This document shows, one piece after another, positions 23,828 through 31,330 of a stretch of DNA of 33,191 nucleotides. The translations under genes and the position numbers were made by a program. A model generated the notes under the pieces. That model was given only the letters and a program-made list of their open reading frames with translations, searched no databases and had not been told where the DNA came from. Numbering within the stretch: the first letter of the stretch is position 1; every line of letters begins with the position of its first letter. Origin of the DNA: an uncultured Oscillibacter sp. (lineage in GTDB: Bacteria > Bacillota > Clostridia > Oscillospirales > Oscillospiraceae); contig CAAGJQ010000093.1 in assembly GCA_900770295.1 (NCBI GenBank), forward strand, positions 1 through 33,191, read 5' to 3'.

Positions 23828-23839
23828 CCATGCTACAAT
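23811..23839 (+). promoter_or_regulatory. Promoter of the Cof-type HAD hydrolase gene
   Basis: TTGCGG (23811-23816) and TACAAT (23834-23839), spacer 17 bases, ending 36 bases before the start codon. It overlaps the divergent promoter, so the two polymerases should exclude each other. Confidence 0.65.
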
Positions 23840-23875
23840 AAGATGGATCTCTGAAGTCAAAAAGCGGGGGATTCT

Positions 23876-24703
23876 ATGGATATCAAATGTATTGCGCTGG
23901 ACCTGGACCGGACCACGCTGGATGGGGCGGGCCGTCTCTCCCCAGGCAACCGGCAGGCCCTGGAATACGCCATCGGCAAAGGCGTCCACATCGTCATTGC
24001 CAGTGGCCGCGCCTTTGCCTCCCTGCCCCGGGATGTTCTGGCCGTCCCCGGCATTGAATACGCCATCACGTCCAACGGCGCCGCCGTCTATCATATTCCC
24101 ACCGGAACGCGCCTGCACAGCTATACGCTTCTGCCCAGGTCTGTGGAGGAGCTCCTGCGTCTGACCGATGGGGAACCCATCGCCTATGAGGCGTTCGTGG
24201 ACGGAGAGGCCTACGCCGACGCCGCCTATGTGGCGGACCCTGTGAGCTACGGCGCCACGCCTCAGGCCATCCCCTATATCCAGAGCACCCGCCATCCGGA
24301 AGCGGATATCCGGGACTTCATCCGCGCTCACATCGACTGTCTTGACAGTCTGGATCTGGTGGTCGGCAGCGAGGGCGACAAACGGAGGATCTGGGCTTCT
24401 CTTCGTGAAGCGGTGCCGGATATCTACATCACCTCCTCCGTTCAGCAGCTGATTGAGATCTCCCACCGGGATGCAGGCAAACACTCAGGCGTCCGGTACG
24501 TGGCGGAACAGCTGGGTCTCACTCCCTCCCAGGTGGCCGCTTTCGGAGACGGCGACAACGACGCGGACATGCTCTCCTTCGTGGGGTGCGGCATTGCGGT
24601 GGCCAACGCCTCTCCCGCCTGTCTTGCGGCCGCTGACCGCGTCTCCGCGCGCCACGACCTGGACGGCGTGGCCCACGGGATCTATGAAATCCTCCAGATC
24701 TGA
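23876..24703 (+). CDS. Cof-type HAD-IIB phosphatase
   Basis: A 275-residue haloacid-dehalogenase phosphatase of the Cof/HAD-IIB group, acting on sugar phosphates, nucleotides or cofactors. Motif I is ALDLDRTTLD with nucleophile Asp9 and acid/base Asp11; relatives usually read DLDGTLL, so Arg12 and Thr14 are variants. Motif II lies in VIASGRAF, the conserved Lys in HRDAGKHSGV and motif III in AFGDGDNDADML. The C2-type cap occupies roughly residues 80-190. ATG at 23876 follows GCGGGGG, a weak but plausible ribosome-binding site. The substrate cannot be told; it is not a SerB-type enzyme. Confidence 0.9.
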   Translation: MDIKCIALDLDRTTLDGAGRLSPGNRQALEYAIGKGVHIVIASGRAFASLPRDVLAVPGIEYAITSNGAAVYHIPTGTRLHSYTLLPRSVEELLRLTDGEPIAYEAFVDGEAYADAAYVADPVSYGATPQAIPYIQSTRHPEADIRDFIRAHIDCLDSLDLVVGSEGDKRRIWASLREAVPDIYITSSVQQLIEISHRDAGKHSGVRYVAEQLGLTPSQVAAFGDGDNDADMLSFVGCGIAVANASPACLAAADRVSARHDLDGVAHGIYEILQI

Positions 24704-24731
24704 TAAACTTACCGGCTCCCTTCACTGCGCC

Positions 24732-24754
24732 TGCCGGATTCTCCGGCAATTTTT
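24732..24754 (+). terminator. First terminator after the HAD gene
   Basis: Stem TGCCGGA with TCCGGCA around a TTC loop, then AATTTTT. It starts 28 bases after the HAD stop. Confidence 0.8.
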
Positions 24755-24794
24755 CCTGTCCGGCAATCCTCCGGACCGGGACAGATTTTTCATG
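24755..24794 (+). terminator. Second, tandem terminator after the HAD gene
   Basis: CTGTCCGG pairs with CCGGGACAG (one bulge) across a loop that includes another small repeat, followed by ATTTTTC. Together with the first hairpin it insulates nrdD. The rest of 24795-24967 shows no gene. Confidence 0.65.
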
Positions 24795-24967
24795 ACAGCG
24801 TATGGAGAAATCTGGGCCAAATAATTATGAAAAATCCCTATGGACAAAGCCGCTTATTTTTGACAGAATAGAATCCGCGCGTTGAACAGGTAGGATGCGT
24901 TTCTTTTTTTCTTACAGTGATAAAAGCAACAGCGTTTCCATATGTTGTGTATTATAGTGGAACAGTA

Positions 24968-24983
24968 ACAATAGATATAGTGC
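24968..24983 (+). promoter_or_regulatory. NrdR-box-like operator upstream of nrdD
   Basis: The 16-mer ACAATAGATATAGTGC matches the NrdR consensus (ACACwATATATwGTGT) at 13 of 16 positions. A further half-site, TATAGTGG, lies at 24953-24960. NrdR is the ATP/dATP-sensing repressor of ribonucleotide reductase genes and normally binds paired boxes; only one full box is convincing here, 35 bases before the start codon. Confidence 0.65.
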
Positions 24984-25018
24984 GGCAGGCCGCGTAAAAT
25001 CAACAGGAGGAGAAGTCC

Positions 25019-27196
25019 ATGACAGTCATCAAGCGGAACGGAACAGAAGTGACTTTTGATATCGGCAAAATCATCGCGGCTATTACCAAGGCCAATGAGA
25101 GCGTGGAGGAAGGCGCGCGCATGACCCCGATGCAGGTCAAACGCATTGCGGAGTTCGTGGAGCTGAGCTGCCTGAAAATGAACCGCTCCCCCTCCGTGGA
25201 GGAGATTCAGGACCTGGTGGAGTACCAGATCATGGCCCACGGCGCCTATGAGGTGGCGAAGAACTATGTCACCTACCGCTACACCCGGTCCCTGGTCCGC
25301 AAGAGCAACACCACCGATGAGAAGATCCTGAGCCTCATCGAGTGCTGCAACGAGGAGGCCAAGCAGGAGAACTCCAACAAGAACCCCGTGGTGAACTCCA
25401 CCCAGCGGGACTACATGGCCGGCGAGGTCTCCCGGGACATCAGCGAGCGGCTGCTGCTGCCTCCCGACATCGTGGAGGCCCACCGGGAGGGCATCATCCA
25501 CTTTCACGACACGGATTACTATGCCCAGCACATGCACAACTGCGACCTGGTGAATCTGGAGGACATGCTCCAGAACGGCACTGTCATCACCGGCACGCTG
25601 ATCGAGCGGCCTCACAGCTTCTCCACCGCCTGCAACATCGCCACCCAGATCATCGCCCAGGTGGCCTCCAACCAGTACGGCGGCCAGTCCATCTCTCTGG
25701 CCCACCTGGCGCCCTTTGTGGATGTCAGCCGGAAGAAAATCCGGAAATCCGTGGAGCGGGAGATGGAGACCATCGGTGTGGACCCCGGCGAGGAAAAGCT
25801 CTCTGAACTTGTGGAGACCCGCCTGCGGGACGAGGTGCGCCGGGGCGTCCAGACCATCCAGTACCAGGTGCTGACGCTGCTGACCACCAACGGACAAGCC
25901 CCCTTCGTGACTGTGTTCATGTATCTGGGCGAGGCCAAGAACGAGCAGGAGCGCAAGGACCTGGCCATGATCATCGAGGAGACCCTGGAGCAGCGCTACG
26001 AGGGCGTCAAAAACGAGGACGGCGTGTGGATCACCCCCGCCTTCCCCAAGCTGATCTACGTTTTGGAGGAGGACAACATCCACGAGGACTCCCCCTACTG
26101 GTATCTGACGGAGCTGGCGGCGAAGTGCACCGCACGCCGGATGGTGCCCGACTATATCTCCGAGAAGAAAATGCTGGAGCTGAAGATCGACAAGAACGGC
26201 GAGGGCCACTGCTACACCTGCATGGGCTGCCGCTCCTTCCTGACGCCCTACGTGGACCCGGAGACCAACCAGCCCAAGTACTACGGCCGTTTCAACCAGG
26301 GCGTCGTCACCATCAATCTGCCGGACGTGGCCCTGTCCTCCGGCGGCGATATGGAGAAGTTCTGGAAGATTTTCGACGAGCGTCTGGAGCTGTGCCACCG
26401 CGCCCTGATGTGCCGCCACGAGCGGCTGAAGGGCACCCTCTCCGACGTGGCCCCCATCCTGTGGCAGTATGGCGCCCTGGCCCGGCTGAAGAAGGGCGAG
26501 ACCATCGACAAGCTGCTCTACGGCGGGTACTCCACCATCTCCCTGGGCTATGCCGGTCTCTATGAGTGCGTGAAGTACATGACCGGCAAGAGCCACACGG
26601 ACCCCGCCGCCACGCCCTTTGCGTTGGAGATCATGGAATACATGAACGCCGCCTGCCGCAGGTGGAAGTCCCAGCACAACATCGACTTCTCTCTGTACGG
26701 CACGCCGCTGGAATCCACCACCTACAAGTTCGCCAAGTGCCTCCAGCGCCGCTTCGGCGTCATCGAGGGCATCACCGACAAGGGCTATATCACCAACAGC
26801 TACCACGTCCACGTGACGGAGAACATCAACGCCTTTGACAAGCTGAAATTTGAGGCCCAGTTCCAGCACCTCTCCCCCGGCGGTGCCATCAGCTATGTGG
26901 AAGTGCCGGATATGCAGAACAACATCCCCGCCGTTCTGGAAGTGATGAAGTTCATCTACGACAACATCATCTATGCCGAACTGAACACCAAGAGCGACTA
27001 CTGCCAGGTCTGTGGCTGGGACGGCGAGATTCAGATCGTGGAAGAGAACGGCAAACTCATCTGGAAGTGCCCCAAGTGCGGCAATACAGACCAGGACAAG
27101 ATGAATGTGGCCCGCCGGACCTGCGGCTACATCGGCACTCAGTTCTGGAACCAGGGAAGAACCCAGGAGATTCGGGACCGGGTCCTACATCTGTGA
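25019..27196 (+). CDS. nrdD: Anaerobic (class III) ribonucleoside-triphosphate reductase
   Basis: A 725-residue glycyl-radical enzyme reducing ribonucleoside triphosphates to deoxy forms without oxygen. An N-terminal ATP-cone (residues 1 to about 95, beginning MTVIKRNGTEVTFDIGKI) gives allosteric control. Active-site cysteines include Cys175 in HMHNCDLVNLEDML and those in YTCMGCRSFLTPY. A C-terminal zinc site uses CQVCGWDG and CPKCGN, and the glycyl radical site is RTCGYIGTQFWNQGR, with Gly703 as the likely radical residue. ATG at 25019 follows AGGAGGAG. It needs NrdG for activation; that gene lies about 5 kb downstream and not next door. A terminator follows, so nrdD appears to be transcribed alone, probably under NrdR control. 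Confidence 0.98.
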   Translation: MTVIKRNGTEVTFDIGKIIAAITKANESVEEGARMTPMQVKRIAEFVELSCLKMNRSPSVEEIQDLVEYQIMAHGAYEVAKNYVTYRYTRSLVRKSNTTDEKILSLIECCNEEAKQENSNKNPVVNSTQRDYMAGEVSRDISERLLLPPDIVEAHREGIIHFHDTDYYAQHMHNCDLVNLEDMLQNGTVITGTLIERPHSFSTACNIATQIIAQVASNQYGGQSISLAHLAPFVDVSRKKIRKSVEREMETIGVDPGEEKLSELVETRLRDEVRRGVQTIQYQVLTLLTTNGQAPFVTVFMYLGEAKNEQERKDLAMIIEETLEQRYEGVKNEDGVWITPAFPKLIYVLEEDNIHEDSPYWYLTELAAKCTARRMVPDYISEKKMLELKIDKNGEGHCYTCMGCRSFLTPYVDPETNQPKYYGRFNQGVVTINLPDVALSSGGDMEKFWKIFDERLELCHRALMCRHERLKGTLSDVAPILWQYGALARLKKGETIDKLLYGGYSTISLGYAGLYECVKYMTGKSHTDPAATPFALEIMEYMNAACRRWKSQHNIDFSLYGTPLESTTYKFAKCLQRRFGVIEGITDKGYITNSYHVHVTENINAFDKLKFEAQFQHLSPGGAISYVEVPDMQNNIPAVLEVMKFIYDNIIYAELNTKSDYCQVCGWDGEIQIVEENGKLIWKCPKCGNTDQDKMNVARRTCGYIGTQFWNQGRTQEIRDRVLHL

Positions 27197-27222
27197 TTTT
27201 CAAGAATTTTTATCAGGAACTA

Positions 27223-27261
27223 AAAAGGGATGCGAGCCAATTGATGGCTCGCATCCCTTTT
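27223..27261. terminator. Bidirectional terminator between nrdD and the DUF1015 gene
   Basis: A 16-bp perfect stem, AAAAGGGATGCGAGCC with its complement, around AATTGAT. Poly-A on the left and TTTTCTCT on the right let it serve both convergent genes. Confidence 0.92.
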
Positions 27262-27285
27262 CTCTATCATATGGCCGTTTTCGTG

Positions 27286-28566
27286 TCAGCGGATCTTCCG
27301 CGCCTCCACATAGTACCGCTTGTCCTGGGCGTGGCCCATGGAGAAGGTCTTGCGGGGCAGCACACCGTCCGCCATGACAGTCTTGAACAGCTGCTCCTTG
27401 CCCATCGCCGGCAGCTTGAAGCCGATGTTGCCGGGCTTGCCGCCCAGTTCATCCGTGACTTCGTCGCCATGGATGTAATCCACCTCGCCGCTGTTGGTCT
27501 TTAAATACTCGTCAATGAACGCCTGAAGCGTTCCCACCGCCAGCTGTACCTTGGGATCAGGCACCGTGATATAGCCGGTGTGGCCCTCATAGGTGTAGGC
27601 GATGGTGTGGCCCTCCCCTTCACCCTCGTGGGCGCCGGGATAGAAGGCCTTGAAGGCCTCCAACACCTTCTCCGGCTCCACGCCGAAGAGGACCCGGTGG
27701 ATGGGCTCGAATTTCAGAGCGCCGTCGTGGTTGTTCACCACTTCCACCAGCGCGTACCGGGCGGGCAAGCTGGCCCACTCGCTCTCCGGCGTGACCTTTT
27801 TCAGGTCCTCGTAGCACTGCTTGGCGGTGGCCAGGGAATGGTTGCCGTCGCCCACCGCGAACAGCAGCGGCGCCACGCCGCTCATGCCGTACTTCTTCTC
27901 CATCTCCGCGTCGGAGCACAGGCCCTCCAGCGCGTCCGCCACGCCGTCCACCTGCTCGCCGGTCAGCTTCCAGCCCGTCAGGTGGCCGCCGCCCTGCTGC
28001 AGGTCAAAGTCATAGAGCGGCTCCATTTTGCCGCTGCCGGCTGTCAGGGGCTCGATGACGGTCCCCTCCGGGTCGTCGATCAGCAGCATGACGTGGGGCA
28101 GTTCGATGGGCGCGTCCTTCCGGACCCGAACACGGGGCGGAATGCGGGAGAGGACCGTCCCCTCCGTGGCGCGGATCAGCGCGCCGCTGCCGGGGGTGAA
28201 GTCGTACTGCTCCAGGTCCACCATGCCGATCAGGCCGTGGCGCACCTTGCCATCGGACTGGGTGCGCTCGATATAGATGAGCGTGTCCTCAAGCGTCCGG
28301 AACACGCCGCCGTCCAGATATTTCTTCATGGAGGCGTTGATGTCCGCGATGTGTTCGTCCACGTTGGCGTCGTTCAGCTTCGCCTCCGGCAAAATCAGCC
28401 GAAGCGCGGAGGGCGCGTCGCCCACGGTATCCTCCACCGCCTGCCAGTATTCCGGCTGAGAGGTAAACTGGTCACAGGCCACCACGGCCCACTTGGTCAT
28501 GTCCGCGCCATCCGGCAGCAGGATATCCGCCGGGTAAAAGCCTAATTTCTTGAATTTGGGATTCAT
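27286..28566 (-). CDS. DUF1015 family protein of the serine operon
   Basis: A 426-residue cytosolic protein of the DUF1015 family, last gene of serC-serA-DUF1015. ATG at 28566 (MNPKFKKLGFYPADILLP) is favoured with GGAGG eight bases upstream; another in-frame ATG six bases earlier is too close to that site. Conserved-looking segments are WAVVACDQFTSQPEYW (about 26-41), RATEGTVLSRIPPR (132-145), LLIDDPEGTVIEPL and, most striking, AVGDGNHSLATAKQCYE (237-253). The DGNH motif recalls the DGHHR loop of ParB/sulfiredoxin-fold serine kinases, but that link is only inference from a short motif. The constant partnership with serA and serC points to a role in serine or phosphoserine metabolism. No catalytic function can be assigned from sequence alone. 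Confidence 0.88.
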   Translation of the reverse strand: MNPKFKKLGFYPADILLPDGADMTKWAVVACDQFTSQPEYWQAVEDTVGDAPSALRLILPEAKLNDANVDEHIADINASMKKYLDGGVFRTLEDTLIYIERTQSDGKVRHGLIGMVDLEQYDFTPGSGALIRATEGTVLSRIPPRVRVRKDAPIELPHVMLLIDDPEGTVIEPLTAGSGKMEPLYDFDLQQGGGHLTGWKLTGEQVDGVADALEGLCSDAEMEKKYGMSGVAPLLFAVGDGNHSLATAKQCYEDLKKVTPESEWASLPARYALVEVVNNHDGALKFEPIHRVLFGVEPEKVLEAFKAFYPGAHEGEGEGHTIAYTYEGHTGYITVPDPKVQLAVGTLQAFIDEYLKTNSGEVDYIHGDEVTDELGGKPGNIGFKLPAMGKEQLFKTVMADGVLPRKTFSMGHAQDKRYYVEARKIR

Positions 28567-28600
28567 CCGCATCTCCTCCTTATTGGAATGCAATGGGCGG

Positions 28601-28632
28601 AGCTGCCCGAGCGCGGTCCCGCCCGGGCAGCT
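28601..28632 (-). other. Hairpin between serA and the DUF1015 gene
   Basis: A 9-bp inverted repeat, AGCTGCCCG and CGGGCAGCT, spans a 14-base loop in the 98-base gap between the two genes. No T-run follows on either strand. It could stabilise or process the message; a terminator is unlikely. Confidence 0.5.
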
Positions 28633-28664
28633 TCCGGTCAGTCTCAAAGCACGGTTGGCTCCGC

Positions 28665-29573
28665 TCAGAAGCTCTCGATAATGTCCACCAGCTCGGCGCC
28701 GATGCGCTTCTGGGCCTCCTTGGTGCCCGCGCCCACATGGGGCATGCAGGAAACCGCGGGATGGGCGGCCAGCTCCCAGTTGGGGTCCTTTTCGCTGAGC
28801 CACACGTCCAGGCCGGCGGCCTTCACCTTGCCGGAGTTCAGAGCATCCAGCAGAGCGGCCTCATCCACATTGGCGCCCCGGGAGACGTTGACGATCACCA
28901 CGCCGTCCTTCATCTTTCCGATGGACTCCGCGTCCACCAGAGGCTTATCTCCGGCGGGAGCGCACAGCACGATGATGTCGGACTGGGCCAGCAGTTCGTC
29001 CATGGAGACGAAGTGCATCGTCTCGCACTCGCAGCCCTCGGGCTTGTTGCGGTGGACCACGGACAGCACCTTCATCCCCAGGGCCTGCCCCTTCTCGCCC
29101 ACCAGGCGTCCGATCCGGCCGTAGCCGATGACGCCCATGGTCTTGCCAGAGAGCTCAAACCCCTTGGAATACGCCTTCTTCTCCCACTTCTTCTCCCGCA
29201 TGGTATGGCCCGCGATGGAGATATTGCGGGCGCAGGAGAACAGGAGGGCGATGGCCAGCTCCGCCACGGCGTTGGAGGAGGCCCGGGGCGTGTTCTTCAC
29301 CGTGATGCCGGCGGCCTCCGCGTATTTCACAGCAATGTTGTCGACGCCCACGCCTGCCCGGATGATGAGCTTCAGGCGGCTTCCCCTGGCGGCGTCGATC
29401 TGGGGCTCCTTGATTTTGGTGGCGGACCGAATGATGACCGCGTCGAAATCCCGCAGGGCCGTGCCCAGCTGGTCAGGCTCATAGAACTGTTCCACGATCT
29501 CATAGCCATCGCTGCGCAGTTTTTCCACCGCGCCGGCGTCCATACCGTCAGTGACCAAAACTCTCATAGCCAT
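28665..29573 (-). CDS. serA: D-3-phosphoglycerate dehydrogenase, short form
   Basis: A 302-residue NAD-dependent 2-hydroxyacid dehydrogenase, first step of serine synthesis. ATG at 29573 (MAMRVLVTDGMDAGAVEKL) follows AAAAGGGGAA by six bases; a TTG six bases earlier is the alternative. The NAD site is GVIGYGRIGRLVG (about 148-160), the substrate loop IIRAGVGVDNI (70-80), and catalytic residues lie in NVSRGANVDE (Arg) and SCMPHVGAG (His). It lacks the C-terminal ACT regulatory domain of longer SerA enzymes, so serine feedback through that domain is not expected. Adjacency to serC supports phosphoglycerate over other hydroxyacids as substrate. Confidence 0.94.
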   Translation of the reverse strand: MAMRVLVTDGMDAGAVEKLRSDGYEIVEQFYEPDQLGTALRDFDAVIIRSATKIKEPQIDAARGSRLKLIIRAGVGVDNIAVKYAEAAGITVKNTPRASSNAVAELAIALLFSCARNISIAGHTMREKKWEKKAYSKGFELSGKTMGVIGYGRIGRLVGEKGQALGMKVLSVVHRNKPEGCECETMHFVSMDELLAQSDIIVLCAPAGDKPLVDAESIGKMKDGVVIVNVSRGANVDEAALLDALNSGKVKAAGLDVWLSEKDPNWELAAHPAVSCMPHVGAGTKEAQKRIGAELVDIIESF

Positions 29574-29604
29574 ATTCAATTCCCCTTTTCATTATTTTCC
29601 GTGT

Positions 29605-29773
29605 GTGCGCACCCCAGGGGCGCACGAGTTGACCAATGGAAAATCCCAGCGCCCATTGGGGGACAGGCGCTTGGCAAAAGCCAGGGAGTCAAATCAAAAA
29701 GGTTCGCCCGCCTTTACAAAGGCGGCGGGGTCCAGGGGCGGAGCCCCCGGTGGGTTTGGGCAAAGCCCAACCC
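29605..29773. repeat. GC-rich multi-hairpin repeat between serC and serA
   Basis: A 170-base non-coding stretch with five successive inverted repeats: GTGCG..CGCAC with inner CCCC/GGGG (29605-29625), CCAATGG..CCATTGG (29633-29659), GCCTTT/AAAGGC (around 29710-29724), CAGGGGC/GCCCCCG (29733-29749) and GGGTTTGGGC/GCCCAACCC (29752-29773). The block containing GGGGTCCAGGGGCGGAGCC resembles intergenic palindromic repeats that recur in GC-rich gut Clostridia, from general knowledge and not a search. It lies inside the serine operon and may tune the serC to serA ratio. Confidence 0.75.
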
Positions 29774-29790
29774 TGCGTGCCCGAAAAATC

Positions 29791-30879
29791 TCAGGCGTGC
29801 TCCGCCTCGTACTTCTTCAGGAACTCCACCAGAGCCTCCACGCCCTCCTTGGGCATGGCGTTGTAAATGGAGGCGCGCAGGCCGCCCACGCTCTTGTGGC
29901 CCTTCAGATTGTCGAAGCCGGCGGCCTTGGAGGCGGCCACCACATCGGCGTCCTGCTCCTTGGACGGCGTCACGAAGGGCACGTTCATGAGGGAACGGTC
30001 CTCCTTGCGGACCGCGCCGGTGAAGAACTTGCTCTGGTCCAGGAAGTCATACAGAATGGCGGCCTTCTCCTCGTTGCGCTTGGCCATAGCCTCCAGACCG
30101 CCGTTGTCCAGCAGATACTTGAACACCTTGCCGCAGCAGTAGATGGCCCAGCAGTTGGGGGTATTGTACAGGGAGTCCGCGTCCGCGTGGGTCTTGTAGC
30201 TCATGTAGACAGGGGTCTTGGGGTCCAGGTCATCCCGCAGCAGGTCCTCCCGGATGATGACGATGGCCATGCCGGCAGGGCCGACATTCTTCTGCACGCC
30301 GCCCCAGATCACGCCGTAATCGCTGACGTTGCAGGGCCGGGACAGGAACATGGAGGACTGGTCCGCCACCAGGATCTTGCCCTTGGTGTTGGGCAGCTTA
30401 TGGTATGTGGTGCCGTTGATGGTCTCGTTTTCACAGATATAGACATAGTCCGCGTTGTCGGGAATATCGAGATCCGAGCAGTCGGGGATGTAAGAGAAAT
30501 TCTGGTCCTTGGAGGAGGCGACGATCTTCACCTCGCCATACTTCTTGGCCTCGGCAATGGCCTTCTTGGACCAGGCACCGGTCTCCACATAGCAGGCGAC
30601 ACCGTTTTTCATCAGGTTGATGGGGACCATGGAGAACTGGACCGTTCCGCCGCCCTGGATGAACAGCACCTTGTAATTGTCAGGAATGCCCATCAGCTTG
30701 CGGAGGTCGGCCTCTGCCTCGTCCCGGATCTGCTGGAACACTTTGGAGCGATGGCTCATCTCCATGACGCACATACCGCTGCCGCGGTAGTTCATCATCT
30801 CGGCGGCGATCTCTTCCAGAACCGCCTCCGGCATCATGGCAGGGCCTGCGGAGAAGTTGTAAGTACGGCCGTATTTCAT
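29791..30879 (-). CDS. serC: Phosphoserine aminotransferase
   Basis: A 362-residue PLP-dependent class V aminotransferase, second step of serine synthesis: 3-phosphohydroxypyruvate and glutamate to phosphoserine. ATG at 30879 (MKYGRTYNFSAGPAMMPEAV) follows AAAGGAG by nine bases; the upstream in-frame extension has no ribosome-binding site. The phosphate and cofactor motifs MSHRSKVF (41-48) and FIQGGGTVQFSMVPINL (73-89) are clear, and the Schiff-base lysine is Lys197 in WGGVQKNVGPAG. It is the first gene of the minus-strand operon, with a promoter at 30983-31011. Confidence 0.97.
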   Translation of the reverse strand: MKYGRTYNFSAGPAMMPEAVLEEIAAEMMNYRGSGMCVMEMSHRSKVFQQIRDEAEADLRKLMGIPDNYKVLFIQGGGTVQFSMVPINLMKNGVACYVETGAWSKKAIAEAKKYGEVKIVASSKDQNFSYIPDCSDLDIPDNADYVYICENETINGTTYHKLPNTKGKILVADQSSMFLSRPCNVSDYGVIWGGVQKNVGPAGMAIVIIREDLLRDDLDPKTPVYMSYKTHADADSLYNTPNCWAIYCCGKVFKYLLDNGGLEAMAKRNEEKAAILYDFLDQSKFFTGAVRKEDRSLMNVPFVTPSKEQDADVVAASKAAGFDNLKGHKSVGGLRASIYNAMPKEGVEALVEFLKKYEAEHA

Positions 30880-30982
30880 CGTGTATGCTCCTTTCTGATA
30901 TTTGGTTGGGATCGAAATGCGCGGGAAGCGCTGAGATCTCAATCATGTGCCCTTGCAAACTCGGCTAAAAAGGGTCAACCTT

Positions 30983-31011
30983 ATTGTAGCACATCTGATT
31001 TCCTATGAAAA
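30983..31011 (-). promoter_or_regulatory. Promoter of the serC-serA-DUF1015 operon
   Basis: Minus strand: TTTTCA (31011-31006) and TACAAT (30988-30983), spacer 17. The leader of about 100 bases to serC shows no T-box or riboswitch core that I can recognise. Confidence 0.55.
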
Positions 31012-31166
31012 GCGAAATGTGAAAAATCGCATATTTCATTCTTTTTTTGTGGATATAGGTCATACCTCAGGCCGTTTTCTGTGAAGTATCTGACGTCGGG
31101 GCCGCTTGTTTTCCCCTTTTTCCCATAACACCGCCGGAAAAAACGCAGGCAGTCCTGCCGGCTCCG

Positions 31167-31195
31167 TTGAAAAACCAGTCCACTTTGATTACTAT
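31167..31195 (+). promoter_or_regulatory. Promoter of the AraC/GyrI-like regulator gene
   Basis: TTGAAA (31167-31172) and TACTAT (31190-31195), spacer 17. It would leave a leader of about 130 bases. The rest of 30880-31330 contains a small GC-rich inverted repeat near 31130-31162 and no credible gene. Confidence 0.5.
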
Positions 31196-31330
31196 GGAGG
31201 CAGAAGGCTGGAAAACCGCGGGAGCTTTGGAGTCAGGCAGCGCCGTCAAACAGGACAAAACAAAGCAGGGAAAGTCGGGAAAGGCTCTCTTTTATGAGAT
31301 AAACTGTTCTTACAGCAGGAGGCGATACAG

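Noticed and set aside
23876..24703. The HAD hydrolase as the missing phosphoserine phosphatase
   Set aside because: It has the Cof-type C2 cap layout and lies in a separate transcription unit from serC-serA; SerB enzymes have a C1 cap and a DxDxT motif in a different context.
24854..26869. Very long open frame on the minus strand opposite nrdD
   Set aside because: It is antisense to a clearly conserved nrdD, its translation is Gly/Val/His/Leu-rich low complexity, and it has no ribosome-binding site. GC-rich codon bias creates such frames.
30880..30982. T-box or serine-responsive leader before serC
   Set aside because: No T-box sequence, specifier-loop layout or terminator/antiterminator pair was recognised in the short leader.
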